DNA of 64,000 nt from Variovorax sp. IB41 (lineage in GTDB: Bacteria > Pseudomonadota > Gammaproteobacteria > Burkholderiales > Burkholderiaceae_C). Where the stretch lies: the NCBI RefSeq assembly GCF_016405905.1, contig NZ_JAEFCB010000022.1, positions 1 to 64,000 on the forward strand, read 5' to 3'. The translations under genes and the position numbers were made by a program. The notes under the pieces are model-generated. The model was not told where the DNA came from. It searched no databases and saw only the letters and a program-made list of their open reading frames with translations. Positions 34,071 to 42,934 of this stretch are shown in pieces (position 1 is the first letter of the stretch; every line of letters starts with the position of its first letter).

Positions 34071-35711
34071 TCAGCGCAGGGCAAGCGCCGTGCGCAACGC
34101 GGCGGCGATCGCATCGGGCGTGGCCCGCCGCAGCATCGCTGCGCGGTAGGCATCGGGGCGCACGAGCACGAAGCTGCCGGCTTCATGAAGGCCGAGGTGG
34201 GCCAACAGTTTTTCATCAGCTTGCAGCGTCGGCAGATCGCTGTCGCCGCCGATGGCGAGCAGGCGCAGCGGCAGCGATGCGGTTGCGTCCATCGCCGCGC
34301 TGGCTTCGTCGAGCGTGGGCATGAACCACAGACCGAGGCACTGCGTGCCATCGGCCAGCAACTGCATCAACGTCGTCTCGCGGCCGTCGGCCCAGCGCAG
34401 CGGCAGGTTCTGCACCGAGCGCGCGCCTTCGGGCAATTGCGGGGCCGGCGGATAGTCGTTCGCGACCGACATGCGGCCGGTGTTCACCAGCGCCCGTGCG
34501 AACGGATGGCGCGCGGCCAGCGCCACCACCGCGCGGCGCAGCGTGTGCTCGGCCGGCGAGCGCGGCGCGAGAAAGCGCGCCGAGCGGCTTGTCACCTCGA
34601 GGTTCTGCGCCGCGGCGGGTTGCCGCTCCGCGTCGTAGCTGTCGAGCAGCGCATCGCCTGCCTTCCCTTGTGCGACCAGCGCCAGCTTCCAGCCGAGGTT
34701 CGCCGCATCCTGGATGCCGCTGTTGCCGCCGCGCGCGCCGAAGGGGCTCACCACGTGCGCGGCATCGCCGATGAAGAACACATGGCCATGGCGAAAGCGG
34801 TCCAGCAGGTGGTCGCGGTACCCGTAGGGGCCGATCCAGACGAACTCGAACTCCACGTCCGGCCCGAGCTGTTCGCGCAGCCGCGCACCCGCCACTTCGG
34901 GCTGGCTGATGTAGGCCGTGTCGCAGTCCTCGGGCATCTGGTAGTCGATGCGCCACACGCCATCGGCCATCAGGTGCTGCCAGACGCCGCGGCCTTCGTT
35001 GAAGGGCGCATCGACCCAGGTCCAGCGCTCGGTGGGCAGCGGCTTCTTGAAACGCACGTCGCTGATGCACCAGCGGTCGGTGCTGCGCGAGGCGTGCGCC
35101 TCGATGCCCAGCTGCGTGCGGATCGGGCTGTTGGCGCCGGTCGCGTCGATGAGCCGGTCGGCCTCGATCGTGTAGCTGCCGGCCGGGGTCTCGATCTCGA
35201 GGCGCACGCCGTCGCCCAGCGGCTCGACGTGCGTCACGCGGCTCTTCCAGCGCACGTCGGTCAGCCCGAGTTCGAGGATGCGCTCGACCAGGAACCACTC
35301 GACATAGAACTGCTGCAGGTTGATGAACGGCGGTTGCCTGGAGACGCTCGCCGCCTGCAGGTTGAAGTTGTAGACCTCCTGGTCGCCCGAGAAGGTGCGC
35401 CCGAACGACCAGGTGATGCCCTTGGCCGCGATGCGCTCGCAGATGCCCAGGCGCTCGAAGATCTCCAGGCTCTTTTGCGCATAGCAGATGCCGCGCGACG
35501 AGGCGCCGCGCACGCCGACGGTGTCGTCCTCGTCCAGCAGCACCGCGCGCACGCCGCGCTGCGCAAGATCGCAGGCCAGCGTGAGGCCCGAGGGGCCGGC
35601 ACCGACGATGACGATGGGGTGGCGAACGATTTTCGCGCTGCCCAGTTCGGGCGGCGGCGTGAAGGGCCAGGCCGGCAGCTCGTAGGCCGGTGCGAAAGCG
35701 AAGGTTTCCAT
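34071..35711 (-). CDS. FAD-dependent aromatic monooxygenase, MhpA/PheA family
   Basis: A 546-residue flavoprotein hydroxylase of the class that hydroxylates phenolic rings with NAD(P)H and oxygen. The FAD-binding beta-alpha-beta is IVIVGAGPSGLTLACDLAQR (residues about 33-52). The second FAD motif is HVFFIGDAAHVVSPFGARGG (near 310-330). The C-terminal 150 residues form a thioredoxin-like tail. It is the last gene of a minus-strand operon with an alpha/beta hydrolase and a VOC protein, a set typical of ring-cleavage routes; the ring-cleaving role could belong to the VOC gene. The natural substrate is unknown. Confidence 0.85.
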   Translation of the reverse strand: METFAFAPAYELPAWPFTPPPELGSAKIVRHPIVIVGAGPSGLTLACDLAQRGVRAVLLDEDDTVGVRGASSRGICYAQKSLEIFERLGICERIAAKGITWSFGRTFSGDQEVYNFNLQAASVSRQPPFINLQQFYVEWFLVERILELGLTDVRWKSRVTHVEPLGDGVRLEIETPAGSYTIEADRLIDATGANSPIRTQLGIEAHASRSTDRWCISDVRFKKPLPTERWTWVDAPFNEGRGVWQHLMADGVWRIDYQMPEDCDTAYISQPEVAGARLREQLGPDVEFEFVWIGPYGYRDHLLDRFRHGHVFFIGDAAHVVSPFGARGGNSGIQDAANLGWKLALVAQGKAGDALLDSYDAERQPAAAQNLEVTSRSARFLAPRSPAEHTLRRAVVALAARHPFARALVNTGRMSVANDYPPAPQLPEGARSVQNLPLRWADGRETTLMQLLADGTQCLGLWFMPTLDEASAAMDATASLPLRLLAIGGDSDLPTLQADEKLLAHLGLHEAGSFVLVRPDAYRAAMLRRATPDAIAAALRTALALR

Positions 35712-35718
35712 GTCTCTT

Positions 35719-36840
35719 CTACAGCGCGTGGGCGAACTCGGCGATGGCGTCCGCCGCCTTCGGGATCAGTTCTGGCTGCCCGGCCAGGTAGTGGTTGCCG
35801 CCGACGATGTCGACGTTGCGGATGCGTGCGCCGCCCGCGGCCATCCACGCATCGCGCGTGCTCGGGAAGGTCGATTGGTCGCCCGTGTAGGTCAGCAGCA
35901 GCTTGGGCACCGTGGTGCGCGCGAGGTTGGTGGGGCCGTCGGCCTGCGAGCGCGACGACCACTGCGAGAGGAACGCGGTGAGCGAGGTGGTGCGGCCCAT
36001 TGCATTGGCCGAGTAGTTCACCTGCCGCGCATCGCCCCACACGCTGCCGGGCAGGCGGTCGTTGGCGTCGAGCGAGAGGTCCACGCAGCGCGGATCGGCA
36101 TGCGTGCGGTAGACGATGAAGGTCTGGTCGCGCGGCGCGCTCGGCGTGCCGCGCAGCAGCGCGAGGCGGTCGATGCACCACTGCTCGATGCGGTCGAGCC
36201 GCGCTTTCTGCGCCGCGCTGAAGCGCGCAAGAAAGTCGCGGTCGTAGGGCATGCGATGGCGCGGGTCGTACATGTCGAGCGCGGGGTCCACCGAGAGCGG
36301 ATCGTGCTCGTCGGTGACCGACGGGTCGATCCAGTCGCGCATCAGCCGCGTGCGGCCCAGGTGCGCGGCGCACAGCGCGATGCCGTCCACCGGTGGCAAA
36401 TCGCTGGCGTGCAGGTGCGTGGGATCGCCATCGGGCAGGTGCGTGGCGGTGAGGTGCTCGGCCTGCGCCTGGTAGAAGGCCGCGAGCGCCGCGCCGCCCG
36501 AGTTGCCGACGAGAAACACCTTCTCGTAGCCGGCTTCGCGCAGGTGCTGCACGCCGGCGCCCAGGTCCTGGATGGCGCGCTCCATCAGGAGCACCGTGTC
36601 GTTGCCCACGAAGCGCGAGTTCAGACCCATGCAGCAGATGCCGCGCTCGGCCAGCGGACCGATGAGGTAATGGCCCATGAAGTTGCTGGTCGGATGCATC
36701 ACGATGGCCGCGATCTTCTTCGGACCCTGCGGCGCGCGGAAGGCGCCATAGATGCGCGGGCGCAATAGCTGCAGGCCCGACTGGCTTTCCATCGCCGCGC
36801 CGGGCTTCACGTCGATGACGGCAAGTTGCAGCTCAGACAT
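35719..36840 (-). CDS. Alpha/beta hydrolase family protein
   Basis: A 373-residue cytoplasmic hydrolase. The nucleophile elbow is FLVGNSGGAALAAFY (residues about 110-124, Ser in GNSGG). A C-terminal acid/His region ends VDIVGGNHYLAGQPEL, the probable catalytic His. ATG 36840 overlaps the VOC stop by 8 bases and starts MSELQLAVIDVK; the frame to 36924 is the neighbour's. Probably acts on a product of the adjacent monooxygenase, for example C-C or ester hydrolysis after ring cleavage (inference). It ends 7 bases before the monooxygenase start. Confidence 0.82.
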   Translation of the reverse strand: MSELQLAVIDVKPGAAMESQSGLQLLRPRIYGAFRAPQGPKKIAAIVMHPTSNFMGHYLIGPLAERGICCMGLNSRFVGNDTVLLMERAIQDLGAGVQHLREAGYEKVFLVGNSGGAALAAFYQAQAEHLTATHLPDGDPTHLHASDLPPVDGIALCAAHLGRTRLMRDWIDPSVTDEHDPLSVDPALDMYDPRHRMPYDRDFLARFSAAQKARLDRIEQWCIDRLALLRGTPSAPRDQTFIVYRTHADPRCVDLSLDANDRLPGSVWGDARQVNYSANAMGRTTSLTAFLSQWSSRSQADGPTNLARTTVPKLLLTYTGDQSTFPSTRDAWMAAGGARIRNVDIVGGNHYLAGQPELIPKAADAIAEFAHAL

Positions 36841-37381
36841 GCGGCGTGCCCTTCGCTGCGCGCAGTTCGGCCTTGCGCGCGGTCCATGCGTCGAGGTCCG
36901 CATGGGCATGCCGCGCATGCGCATCCATTTCTGCTTGCGTCACCGTCGGCGTCGTCAGTTCCAGGCGAATGCCGTTGGGGTCGAAGAAGTAGATCGATTC
37001 GATGATGTGGTGGTCGGTCACGCCCAGCACTTCGACGCCCGCGCCTTCGAGCCGCGCCTTGGCGGCCAGCAGGTCGGCCACCGAATCGACGCGCAGCGCG
37101 ATGTGGTTCACCCACGCGGGCGTGTTGGGCGATGGCAGCGCGGCGGTGTCGTCGCCCAGGTCGAAAAAGGCGATGTACGAGCCGTCGCGCATCTGGAAAA
37201 AGATGTGCACGTAGGGGCAGTACTCGCCCGTACTCGGCACGTGGTCGCTCTGGATGAGGTGCGCGAGCGGCAGGCCCAGCAGGTCTTCGTAGAAGTGGCG
37301 GGTCTCTTCGCTGTCGCGGCAGCGCCAGGCGAAGTGGTGCAGCCCCCGGACAGGTGGCGCGGTGTGGGCGGTCGTCGGCAT
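36833..37381 (-). CDS. VOC (glyoxalase/extradiol dioxygenase superfamily) protein
   Basis: A 182-residue metalloprotein of the vicinal-oxygen-chelate superfamily. It has the repeated betaalphabetabetabeta modules: GLHHFAWRCRDSEETRHFYE (residues about 13-32, metal-ligand His) and WVNHIALRVDSVADLLAAK (about 89-107, second His). The end of the module is FFDPNGIRLELTTPT, with the ligand Glu. ATG 37381 is preferred because GGAG lies 6 bases upstream; a TTG at 37393 is not needed. It is the first gene of the operon and is divergent from a LysR gene. It could be a lactoylglutathione-lyase-like enzyme or a one-domain ring-cleavage dioxygenase. Confidence 0.88.
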   Translation of the reverse strand: MPTTAHTAPPVRGLHHFAWRCRDSEETRHFYEDLLGLPLAHLIQSDHVPSTGEYCPYVHIFFQMRDGSYIAFFDLGDDTAALPSPNTPAWVNHIALRVDSVADLLAAKARLEGAGVEVLGVTDHHIIESIYFFDPNGIRLELTTPTVTQAEMDAHARHAHADLDAWTARKAELRAAKGTPHV

Positions 37382-37441
37382 GCGTGTCTCCAATGAACCG
37401 CGATTGGGCGACGCCGCGTCTTATGATGCAATCGAAATTAA

Positions 37442-37457
37442 TTCATCGATTGATGAA
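37442..37457. promoter_or_regulatory. Candidate LysR operator between the VOC and LysR genes
   Basis: TTCATC-N4-GATGAA, a perfect inverted repeat, lies 9 bases before the LysR start and inside the 84-base divergent gap. LysR proteins often bind such interrupted palindromes and repress their own gene. The surrounding A/T-rich sequence (repeated ATCGA) would suit both promoters. Confidence 0.5.
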
Positions 37458-37465
37458 ATAACCAT

Positions 37466-38371
37466 ATGAATCTGACCTTGCGCCAACTGCGCGCGTTCGC
37501 GGCCGTCGCCGAGGCCGGCAGCTTCACCGCGGCGGCGCAGCAGCTGCACCTCACGCAGTCCGCGCTCAGCGTGCTGGTGCGCGAACTCGAGCGCGAGATG
37601 GGCGTGCAACTGCTCGACCGCCACACGCGGCGCGTGCAGCTCTCGGAGGCGGGGCGCGAGTTTTTGCCCTCGGTGCATCGGCTGCTCGGTGACCTCTTGA
37701 GCGCCGTGGCCGGCGTGACCGATCTGCGTGACAAGAAGAAAGGCTTGCTACGGCTTGCGGCGCCGCAGCTCATGGCCTGCACGCTGATGCCGCGCGTGAT
37801 CGCGCTCTACCGCGCGGCGTATCCCGACGTCGATGTGCGCCTGGCCGACACGCTGCCCGAGCACCTGCTGACCGGTGTGATCGCCGGTGACGTCGAACTG
37901 GCGGTGGGGCAGGACGTGGCGGTGGACGCCACCATCGAGCGCCGCACGCTGCTGCGCGACCGGCACTGGCTGATCTGCTCGCCCGACCATGCCTTTGCGA
38001 AACGTCGCAAGGTGCGCTGGCACGAGCTCGCCCCGTACACCTTCATCGCGCCAACGCGCGACTTCCGCCAGCGCGTGCTGCCCGAACTGGCCCCGGCGGA
38101 CCGCGAACTCATGCTGCGCGCGGGCACGCAGGAGGTGTCGTACATGACCACCGCGCTCGGCATGGTGGCCGCGGGCCTGGGGCTCACGGTGTGCCCGACG
38201 TATTCCGCGCCGCTCGTGCGCGCCCACGGGCTGCAGATGGTGCGGCTCGAGTCGCCCGATTTCCACCGCGAGGTGTGCGTCTACAGCGCGGCGCGGCGCG
38301 CGCTCTCGCCGGCCGCGGCGAGCTTTGTCCAGATCCTGGAGCGCTTCGCCAAGGCGCAGCCGAAGGGTTGA
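37466..38371 (+). CDS. LysR-family transcriptional regulator
   Basis: A 301-residue LysR protein. The winged helix-turn-helix is LRQLRAFAAVAEAGSFTAAAQQLHLTQSALS (residues about 5-35, shown here only by landmarks), followed by the dimerisation helix. The substrate-binding domain occupies about 90-295, with PRVIALYRAAYPDVDVRL and FIAPTRDFRQRV. It is transcribed away from the VOC/hydrolase/monooxygenase operon and is its likely regulator, with a product or substrate of that route as inducer (inference). Confidence 0.95.
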   Translation: MNLTLRQLRAFAAVAEAGSFTAAAQQLHLTQSALSVLVRELEREMGVQLLDRHTRRVQLSEAGREFLPSVHRLLGDLLSAVAGVTDLRDKKKGLLRLAAPQLMACTLMPRVIALYRAAYPDVDVRLADTLPEHLLTGVIAGDVELAVGQDVAVDATIERRTLLRDRHWLICSPDHAFAKRRKVRWHELAPYTFIAPTRDFRQRVLPELAPADRELMLRAGTQEVSYMTTALGMVAAGLGLTVCPTYSAPLVRAHGLQMVRLESPDFHREVCVYSAARRALSPAAASFVQILERFAKAQPKG

Positions 38372-38422
38372 AAAGCATCGGAACGCTGCAAGAGGCGCAT
38401 AGAGCGGCCGCGGGGCGATACC

Positions 38423-38428
38423 TACAAT
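38423..38428 (+). promoter_or_regulatory. Candidate -10 element for pgk
   Basis: TACAAT, 36 bases upstream of the pgk ATG, is the best -10 match in the 93-base gap after the LysR gene. No convincing -35 hexamer is seen 17 bases upstream, so an activator may be involved or this is chance. Confidence 0.35.
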
Positions 38429-38464
38429 GCAAGACGACCTGTTTTCCACTATCTCCAGAGACCC

Positions 38465-39658
38465 ATGAACGTCATTCGATTCACCGACCTCTGCGCTGAG
38501 GGCAAGGCCGCCGGCCAGCGCGTGTTCATCCGCGCCGATCTCAACGTGCCGCAGGACGACCAAGGCAACATCACCGAAGACACGCGCATCCGCGCCTCGG
38601 TGCCCTGCATCCAACTGGCGCTCGACGCCGGCGCGGCCGTGATGGTCACTTCGCACCTGGGCCGCCCGACCGAGGGCGAATTCAAGCCCGAAGACTCGCT
38701 CGCCCCCGTGGCCAAGCGCCTGGGCGAGCTGCTCGGCCGCGACGTGCCGCTGGTGGCCAACTGGGTCGACGGCGTCGACGTGAAGCCCGGCCAGCTCGTG
38801 CTGCTGGAGAACTGCCGCGTCAACAAGGGCGAGAAGAAGAACGACGAGGCGCTGGCCCGCAAGCTCGCCGCGCTCACCGACATCTACGTGAACGACGCCT
38901 TCGGCACCGCGCACCGCGCCGAGGCCACCACCTACGGCATCGCGCAGTTCGCCAAGATCGCCGCGGCCGGCCCGCTGCTCGCCGCCGAGATCGACGCCAT
39001 CACCAAGGCGCTGGCCCAGCCCAAGCGGCCGCTGGTGGCCATCGTGGCGGGCTCCAAGGTCAGCACCAAGCTCACCATCCTGAAGAGCCTGTCGGCCAAT
39101 GTGGACCAGCTGATCGTGGGCGGCGGCATCGCCAACACCTTCATGCTGGCCGCGGGCCTTTCGATCGGCAAGTCGCTGGCCGAGCCCGACCTCATCGACC
39201 AGGCCAAGGCGGTGATCGAGGCCATGCGCGCGCGCGGCGCCGACGTGCCGATTCCCGTGGACGTGGTCACGGCCAAGACCTTCGCGGCCGACGCGCCCGC
39301 CACCGTCAAGGACGCGAGCGACGTGGCCGACGACGACCTGATCCTGGACATCGGCCCGAAGACGGCCGCGATTCTTTCGGCGCAGCTGCACGAAGCCGGC
39401 ACCATCGTCTGGAACGGCCCGGTCGGCGTGTTCGAGTTCGACGCCTTCGAAGGCGGCACCAAGGCCATCGCGCAGGCGATCGCCCAGAGCAGCGCGTTCT
39501 CGATCGCCGGCGGCGGCGACACGCTCGCGGCCATCGCCAAGTACGGCATCGAAAAACAGGTTGGCTACATCTCGACCGGCGGCGGCGCGTTCCTGGAAGT
39601 GCTGGAGGGCAAGACCCTGCCGGCCTTCGAGATCCTGTCCAAGCGCGCGGCCGGTTGA
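38465..39658 (+). CDS. pgk: Phosphoglycerate kinase
   Basis: A 397-residue glycolytic enzyme converting 1,3-bisphosphoglycerate and ADP to 3-phosphoglycerate and ATP. Family landmarks are VFIRADLNVPQDD (residues about 20-32), TSHLGRPTEG (near 61-70), VNDAFGTAHRA (about 143-153) and, in the C-terminal nucleotide domain, IVAGSKVSTKL and SIAGGGDTLAAIAKYG. It heads a glycolysis block with pyk after an 87-base gap. Confidence 0.98.
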   Translation: MNVIRFTDLCAEGKAAGQRVFIRADLNVPQDDQGNITEDTRIRASVPCIQLALDAGAAVMVTSHLGRPTEGEFKPEDSLAPVAKRLGELLGRDVPLVANWVDGVDVKPGQLVLLENCRVNKGEKKNDEALARKLAALTDIYVNDAFGTAHRAEATTYGIAQFAKIAAAGPLLAAEIDAITKALAQPKRPLVAIVAGSKVSTKLTILKSLSANVDQLIVGGGIANTFMLAAGLSIGKSLAEPDLIDQAKAVIEAMRARGADVPIPVDVVTAKTFAADAPATVKDASDVADDDLILDIGPKTAAILSAQLHEAGTIVWNGPVGVFEFDAFEGGTKAIAQAIAQSSAFSIAGGGDTLAAIAKYGIEKQVGYISTGGGAFLEVLEGKTLPAFEILSKRAAG

Positions 39659-39708
39659 ACCCGGCGGCGGGGAATCTCGTGAGGGTGACTTCCGTCAGAC
39701 ACACAAAG

Positions 39709-39716
39709 TGTATACA
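39709..39716. promoter_or_regulatory. TGTATACA palindrome in the pyk promoter region
   Basis: An 8-base perfect palindrome in the otherwise GC-rich 87-base gap between pgk and pyk. TATACA (39711-39716) could be the -10 of a pyk promoter. A second TACA (39725-39728) follows. A glycolysis regulator site is possible but unproven. Confidence 0.4.
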
Positions 39717-39745
39717 GTAGCGAATACAAAACGGAGACCCATTTC

Positions 39746-41194
39746 ATGAGCACGGATCGCATCCCCCGCCACGCCACCAAGATCGTCGCCACGCTCGGCC
39801 CGGCGTCCAGCACCCCCGAACTGCTGGAGAAGATGATCCAGGCCAAGGTCAGCGTGGTGCGCCTGAACTTCAGCCACGGCACCGCGCAGGACCACATCGA
39901 CCGCGCCCTGATGGTGCGCGAGGCCGCCCGCAAGACGGGCCGCGAAGTGGCCATCATGGCCGACCTGCAGGGCCCGAAGATCCGCGTCGGCCGCTTCGCG
40001 CAGGGCAAGGTGCTGCTCGAAGCGGGCGCCAAGTTCGTGCTCGATGCTTCCCGCACCGAGCCCGGCGACATCGATGCCGTGGGCCTCGATTACAAGGACC
40101 TGCCGCGCGACGTGAAGCCCGGCGACCGGCTGCTGCTGAACGACGGCCTGATCGTGCTGATCGTGGACGGCGTCAAGGGCGAGGCGGTCTACACCACCGT
40201 CAAGCTGGGCGGCGAGCTCTCGAACAACAAGGGCATCAACAAGCAGGGCGGCGGCCTCACCGCCCCCGCGTTGACCGCCAAGGACATGGAAGACATCAAG
40301 ACCGCGATGAGCTTCCAGGCCGACTACGTGGCCGTGAGCTTTCCGAAGAACGCCACCGACATGGAAATGGCCCGCCAGCTGTGCAACGTGGCTGCGGCCG
40401 AATTCGGCCACAAGCCCGGCATGATCGCCAAGATCGAGCGCGCCGAAGCGATCCCGAAGCTCGAAGAGATCCTGCGCGCGAGCGACGGCATCATGGTCGC
40501 CCGCGGCGACCTGGCGGTGGAAGTCGGCAATGCCGCCGTGCCCGCGCTTCAGAAAAAGATGATCCGCATGGCGCGCGACATGGACAAGGTGGTGATCACC
40601 GCGACCCAGATGATGGAGTCGATGATCACCAACCCCGTGCCCACCCGCGCCGAGGTGAGCGACGTGGCCAATGCCGTGCTCGACGGCACCGATGCCGTGA
40701 TGCTCTCGGCCGAAACCGCCTCGGGCCGCTACCCGCTGGAGACCGTGCAGGAGATGAGCCGCATCTGCGAGGCTGCCGAAGCCGCGGAAGACAAGATGCT
40801 CGATGCCGATTTCAGCGGCAAGACCTACAGCCGCATCGACCAGTCGATCGCGATGGGCGCGCTCTTCACCGCGCACCACCTGGGCGCCAAGGCCATCGTG
40901 GCGCTGACCGAGTCGGGCTCCACGATGCTGTGGATGAGCCGCCACCGCGCGCACATCCCGATGTACGCCCTGACCTCGCGCCTGGCCACGCAGCGCAAGC
41001 TCGCGCTGTACCGCAACGTGCGCCCGCTCCTGATGGACTCGCAGACCGACCGCGACACCGCGCTCGAACAGGCCGAAGCCCATCTGAAGAAGCGCGGCAT
41101 CGTGCAGAGCGGCGATGTCTACGCCATCACCTGCGGCGAGCCGATGGGCGCCCCGGGCGGCACCAACATGCTGAAGATCTGCCGCGCAAGCTGA
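39746..41194 (+). CDS. pyk: Pyruvate kinase
   Basis: A 482-residue glycolytic enzyme making pyruvate and ATP from phosphoenolpyruvate and ADP. The N-terminal KIVATLGPASSTPELLEKM (residues about 11-29), VRLNFSHGT, the active-site block GIMVARGDLAVEVG (about 248-261, Mg ligands and substrate-binding residues) and TATQMMESMI confirm it. The C-terminal allosteric domain is present. RBS GGAG lies upstream of the ATG. A hairpin terminator follows. Confidence 0.98.
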   Translation: MSTDRIPRHATKIVATLGPASSTPELLEKMIQAKVSVVRLNFSHGTAQDHIDRALMVREAARKTGREVAIMADLQGPKIRVGRFAQGKVLLEAGAKFVLDASRTEPGDIDAVGLDYKDLPRDVKPGDRLLLNDGLIVLIVDGVKGEAVYTTVKLGGELSNNKGINKQGGGLTAPALTAKDMEDIKTAMSFQADYVAVSFPKNATDMEMARQLCNVAAAEFGHKPGMIAKIERAEAIPKLEEILRASDGIMVARGDLAVEVGNAAVPALQKKMIRMARDMDKVVITATQMMESMITNPVPTRAEVSDVANAVLDGTDAVMLSAETASGRYPLETVQEMSRICEAAEAAEDKMLDADFSGKTYSRIDQSIAMGALFTAHHLGAKAIVALTESGSTMLWMSRHRAHIPMYALTSRLATQRKLALYRNVRPLLMDSQTDRDTALEQAEAHLKKRGIVQSGDVYAITCGEPMGAPGGTNMLKICRAS

Positions 41195-41212
41195 GCACGC
41201 TCTCGGCAAGGC

Positions 41213-41238
41213 AAAGGCCGGCGCATGCCGGCCTTTTT
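41213..41238 (+). terminator. Terminator between pyk and acdS
   Basis: AAAGGCCGGC-GCAT-GCCGGCCTTT followed by TT: a 10-base-pair stem with a T-run on the plus strand, and a shorter TTT on the minus strand. It lies in the 64-base gap between the convergent pyk and acdS ends and could serve both. Confidence 0.9.
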
Positions 41239-41258
41239 CGTTGCGCGGTTCCGTCCGC

Positions 41259-42275
41259 TCAGCCGTTGCGGAAGAGGAAGCTGTAGGCGTTCAGCGCCGG
41301 CACGCCGCCCAGGTGGGCGTAGAGCACCTTCGAGCCGGCCGGAAATTCTCCGAGCCGCACCTTCTCGATCATCCCGTGCATCGACTTGCCCTCGTACACG
41401 GGGTCGGTCAGCATCCCTTCGAAGCGCGCGCAGAGGCGGATCGCCTCCAGCGTGCCTTCGTTCGGCAGCCCGTATTCGGGACCGCCGAAGCGGCGGTCGA
41501 GCACCACGTCTTTTTCGGTGATGTCGCGGCCCAGTTCGACGAGTTCGGCCGTGTTCTTTGCGATGCGCACGATCTGCTCGAAGGTCTGCTGCGGCTTGGC
41601 CGAGGCGTCGATGCCGATCACGCGGTCGGCGCGGCCATCGGCTGCGAAGCCCACCACCATGCCGGCCTGCGTGCTGCCGGTCACGGCGCAGACCACGACG
41701 TAGTCGAACTTGAAGCCGAGTTCGGCCTCTTGCTGGCGCACTTCTTCGGCGAAGGCCACGAAGCCCAGGCCGCCCTTCGGATGCTCGGAGCAACCCGCCG
41801 GAATCGGAAAAGGCTTGCCGCCCGCCTGGCGCACGCTTTCCATCGCGTCTTCCCAGCTCTTGCGGATGCCGATGTCGAAGCCCGCCGCATCGAGCCGCAC
41901 GTCGGCGCCCAGGATGCGCGACATCTCGATGTTGCCGACCCGGTCGTACAGCGCGTCGGAGTAGTTGACCCAGTTCTCCTGCACCAGCACGCACTTCATG
42001 CCCAGGTGCGCGGCCACCGCGGCCACTTGGCGCGTCTGGTTCGACTGGATGCCGCCGATGGACACCAGCGTGTCGTAGCCGCCTTCGAGCGCCTCGGGGA
42101 TCAGGTATTCGAGCTTGCGGGTCTTGTTGCCGCCGAAGGCCAGGCCGCTGTTGCAGTCCTCGCGCTTGGCGTAGAGATCGACCTTGCCGCCCAGGTGCGC
42201 GCTCAGGCGCTTGAGCGGGTGGATCGGCGTGGGGCCGAAGGTCAGGGCGTGGCGGGGAAATTTCTTCAGGTTCAT
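41259..42275 (-). CDS. acdS: 1-aminocyclopropane-1-carboxylate deaminase
   Basis: A 338-residue PLP enzyme that splits ACC, the plant ethylene precursor, to ammonia and 2-oxobutyrate. The protein runs at the family's exact length, with PLP Lys51 in GGNKTRKLEYL, SIGGIQSNQTRQVAAVAAHL and the C-terminal AHLGGVPALNAYSFLFRNG. Glu295 and Leu322, the residues used to tell true ACC deaminases from D-cysteine desulfhydrases, are both present, so this is very probably a genuine AcdS. The ATG at 42275 has GGAG 8 bases upstream. It is divergent from an Lrp-type regulator, as in other acdS loci. It would lower ethylene in plant roots colonised by the bacterium. Confidence 0.97.
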   Translation of the reverse strand: MNLKKFPRHALTFGPTPIHPLKRLSAHLGGKVDLYAKREDCNSGLAFGGNKTRKLEYLIPEALEGGYDTLVSIGGIQSNQTRQVAAVAAHLGMKCVLVQENWVNYSDALYDRVGNIEMSRILGADVRLDAAGFDIGIRKSWEDAMESVRQAGGKPFPIPAGCSEHPKGGLGFVAFAEEVRQQEAELGFKFDYVVVCAVTGSTQAGMVVGFAADGRADRVIGIDASAKPQQTFEQIVRIAKNTAELVELGRDITEKDVVLDRRFGGPEYGLPNEGTLEAIRLCARFEGMLTDPVYEGKSMHGMIEKVRLGEFPAGSKVLYAHLGGVPALNAYSFLFRNG

Positions 42276-42324
42276 CGACGCAGCTCCGAGGGGGGTTGAA
42301 GCTGTCGATCGTAGAAAGAAGGGC

Positions 42325-42341
42325 TCGCAACGTGCTTGCGA
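42325..42341. promoter_or_regulatory. Candidate AcdR operator
   Basis: TCGCAA-N5-TTGCGA, a perfect 6-base inverted repeat with a 5-base spacer, lies in the 138-base divergent gap, 50 bases from the acdS start and 72 bases from acdR. Lrp-type AcdR proteins are known to bind the shared control region of acdS. Confidence 0.5.
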
Positions 42342-42413
42342 AGTTCATGGCAGTTTCGGGAAAAAAGAAGGCAAGATGCGCCGATAAAAGACTTTCAGTT
42401 CAAGGATGCCTCC

Positions 42414-42899
42414 ATGAGCACAACAAAGTTGCGTTCGTCGGTGGAGCTCGATCGCACCGACCGCGCGATCCTGCGCGCGCTGCAGCGCGACGCCTCGGTG
42501 TCGAACGTCGCGCTGGCCGCCAAGGTGAACCTCAGCGCCCCGGCGTGCCTGCGCCGCGTCGAGCGCCTGAAGGAAGCCGGGTTCATCAAGGGCATCGTCG
42601 CGCTGCTCGATCCGGACGCGCTGGAGGTCGGCATGCTGGTGATGATCGGCGTGGTGCTCGACCGCTCCACGCCCGACTCGTTCTCCGACTTCGAGAAGGC
42701 CGCGCAGAAGGTCTCGGGCTGTCTCGAATGCCATGTGGTCTCGGGCGAGTTCGACTACTTCATGCTCGTGCGCACGCGCGACAACGACAGCTTCAACCGC
42801 CTGCATGCCGAGCAGCTGCTGTACCTGCCAGGCGTGCGGCAGATCCGCACCTTCGTGGTCTTGAAGCAGGTGCTGTCGACCACGCAGCTTCCGATCTGA
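42414..42899 (+). CDS. acdR: Lrp/AsnC-family regulator of ACC deaminase
   Basis: A 161-residue Lrp-type regulator. The helix-turn-helix lies in about residues 10-55 (LDRTDRAILRALQRDASVSN, then VNLSAPACLRRVERLKEAG). The ligand-sensing RAM domain covers about 75-150 (SGCLECHVVSGEFDYFMLVR). ATG 42414 has AAGGA upstream; the longer frame to 42336 is unsupported. Adjacent to and divergent from acdS, it is named acdR by position and family; in known systems AcdR activates acdS in response to ACC. Confidence 0.9.
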   Translation: MSTTKLRSSVELDRTDRAILRALQRDASVSNVALAAKVNLSAPACLRRVERLKEAGFIKGIVALLDPDALEVGMLVMIGVVLDRSTPDSFSDFEKAAQKVSGCLECHVVSGEFDYFMLVRTRDNDSFNRLHAEQLLYLPGVRQIRTFVVLKQVLSTTQLPI

Positions 42900-42934
42900 C
42901 GAAACCGCGGCGCGCCCGCGTGCGTACTGGTGCG

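Noticed and set aside
41259..42275. D-cysteine desulfhydrase as an alternative for acdS.
   Set aside because: Residues 295 (Glu) and 322 (Leu) are the ACC-deaminase type and the whole protein matches AcdS length and motifs.
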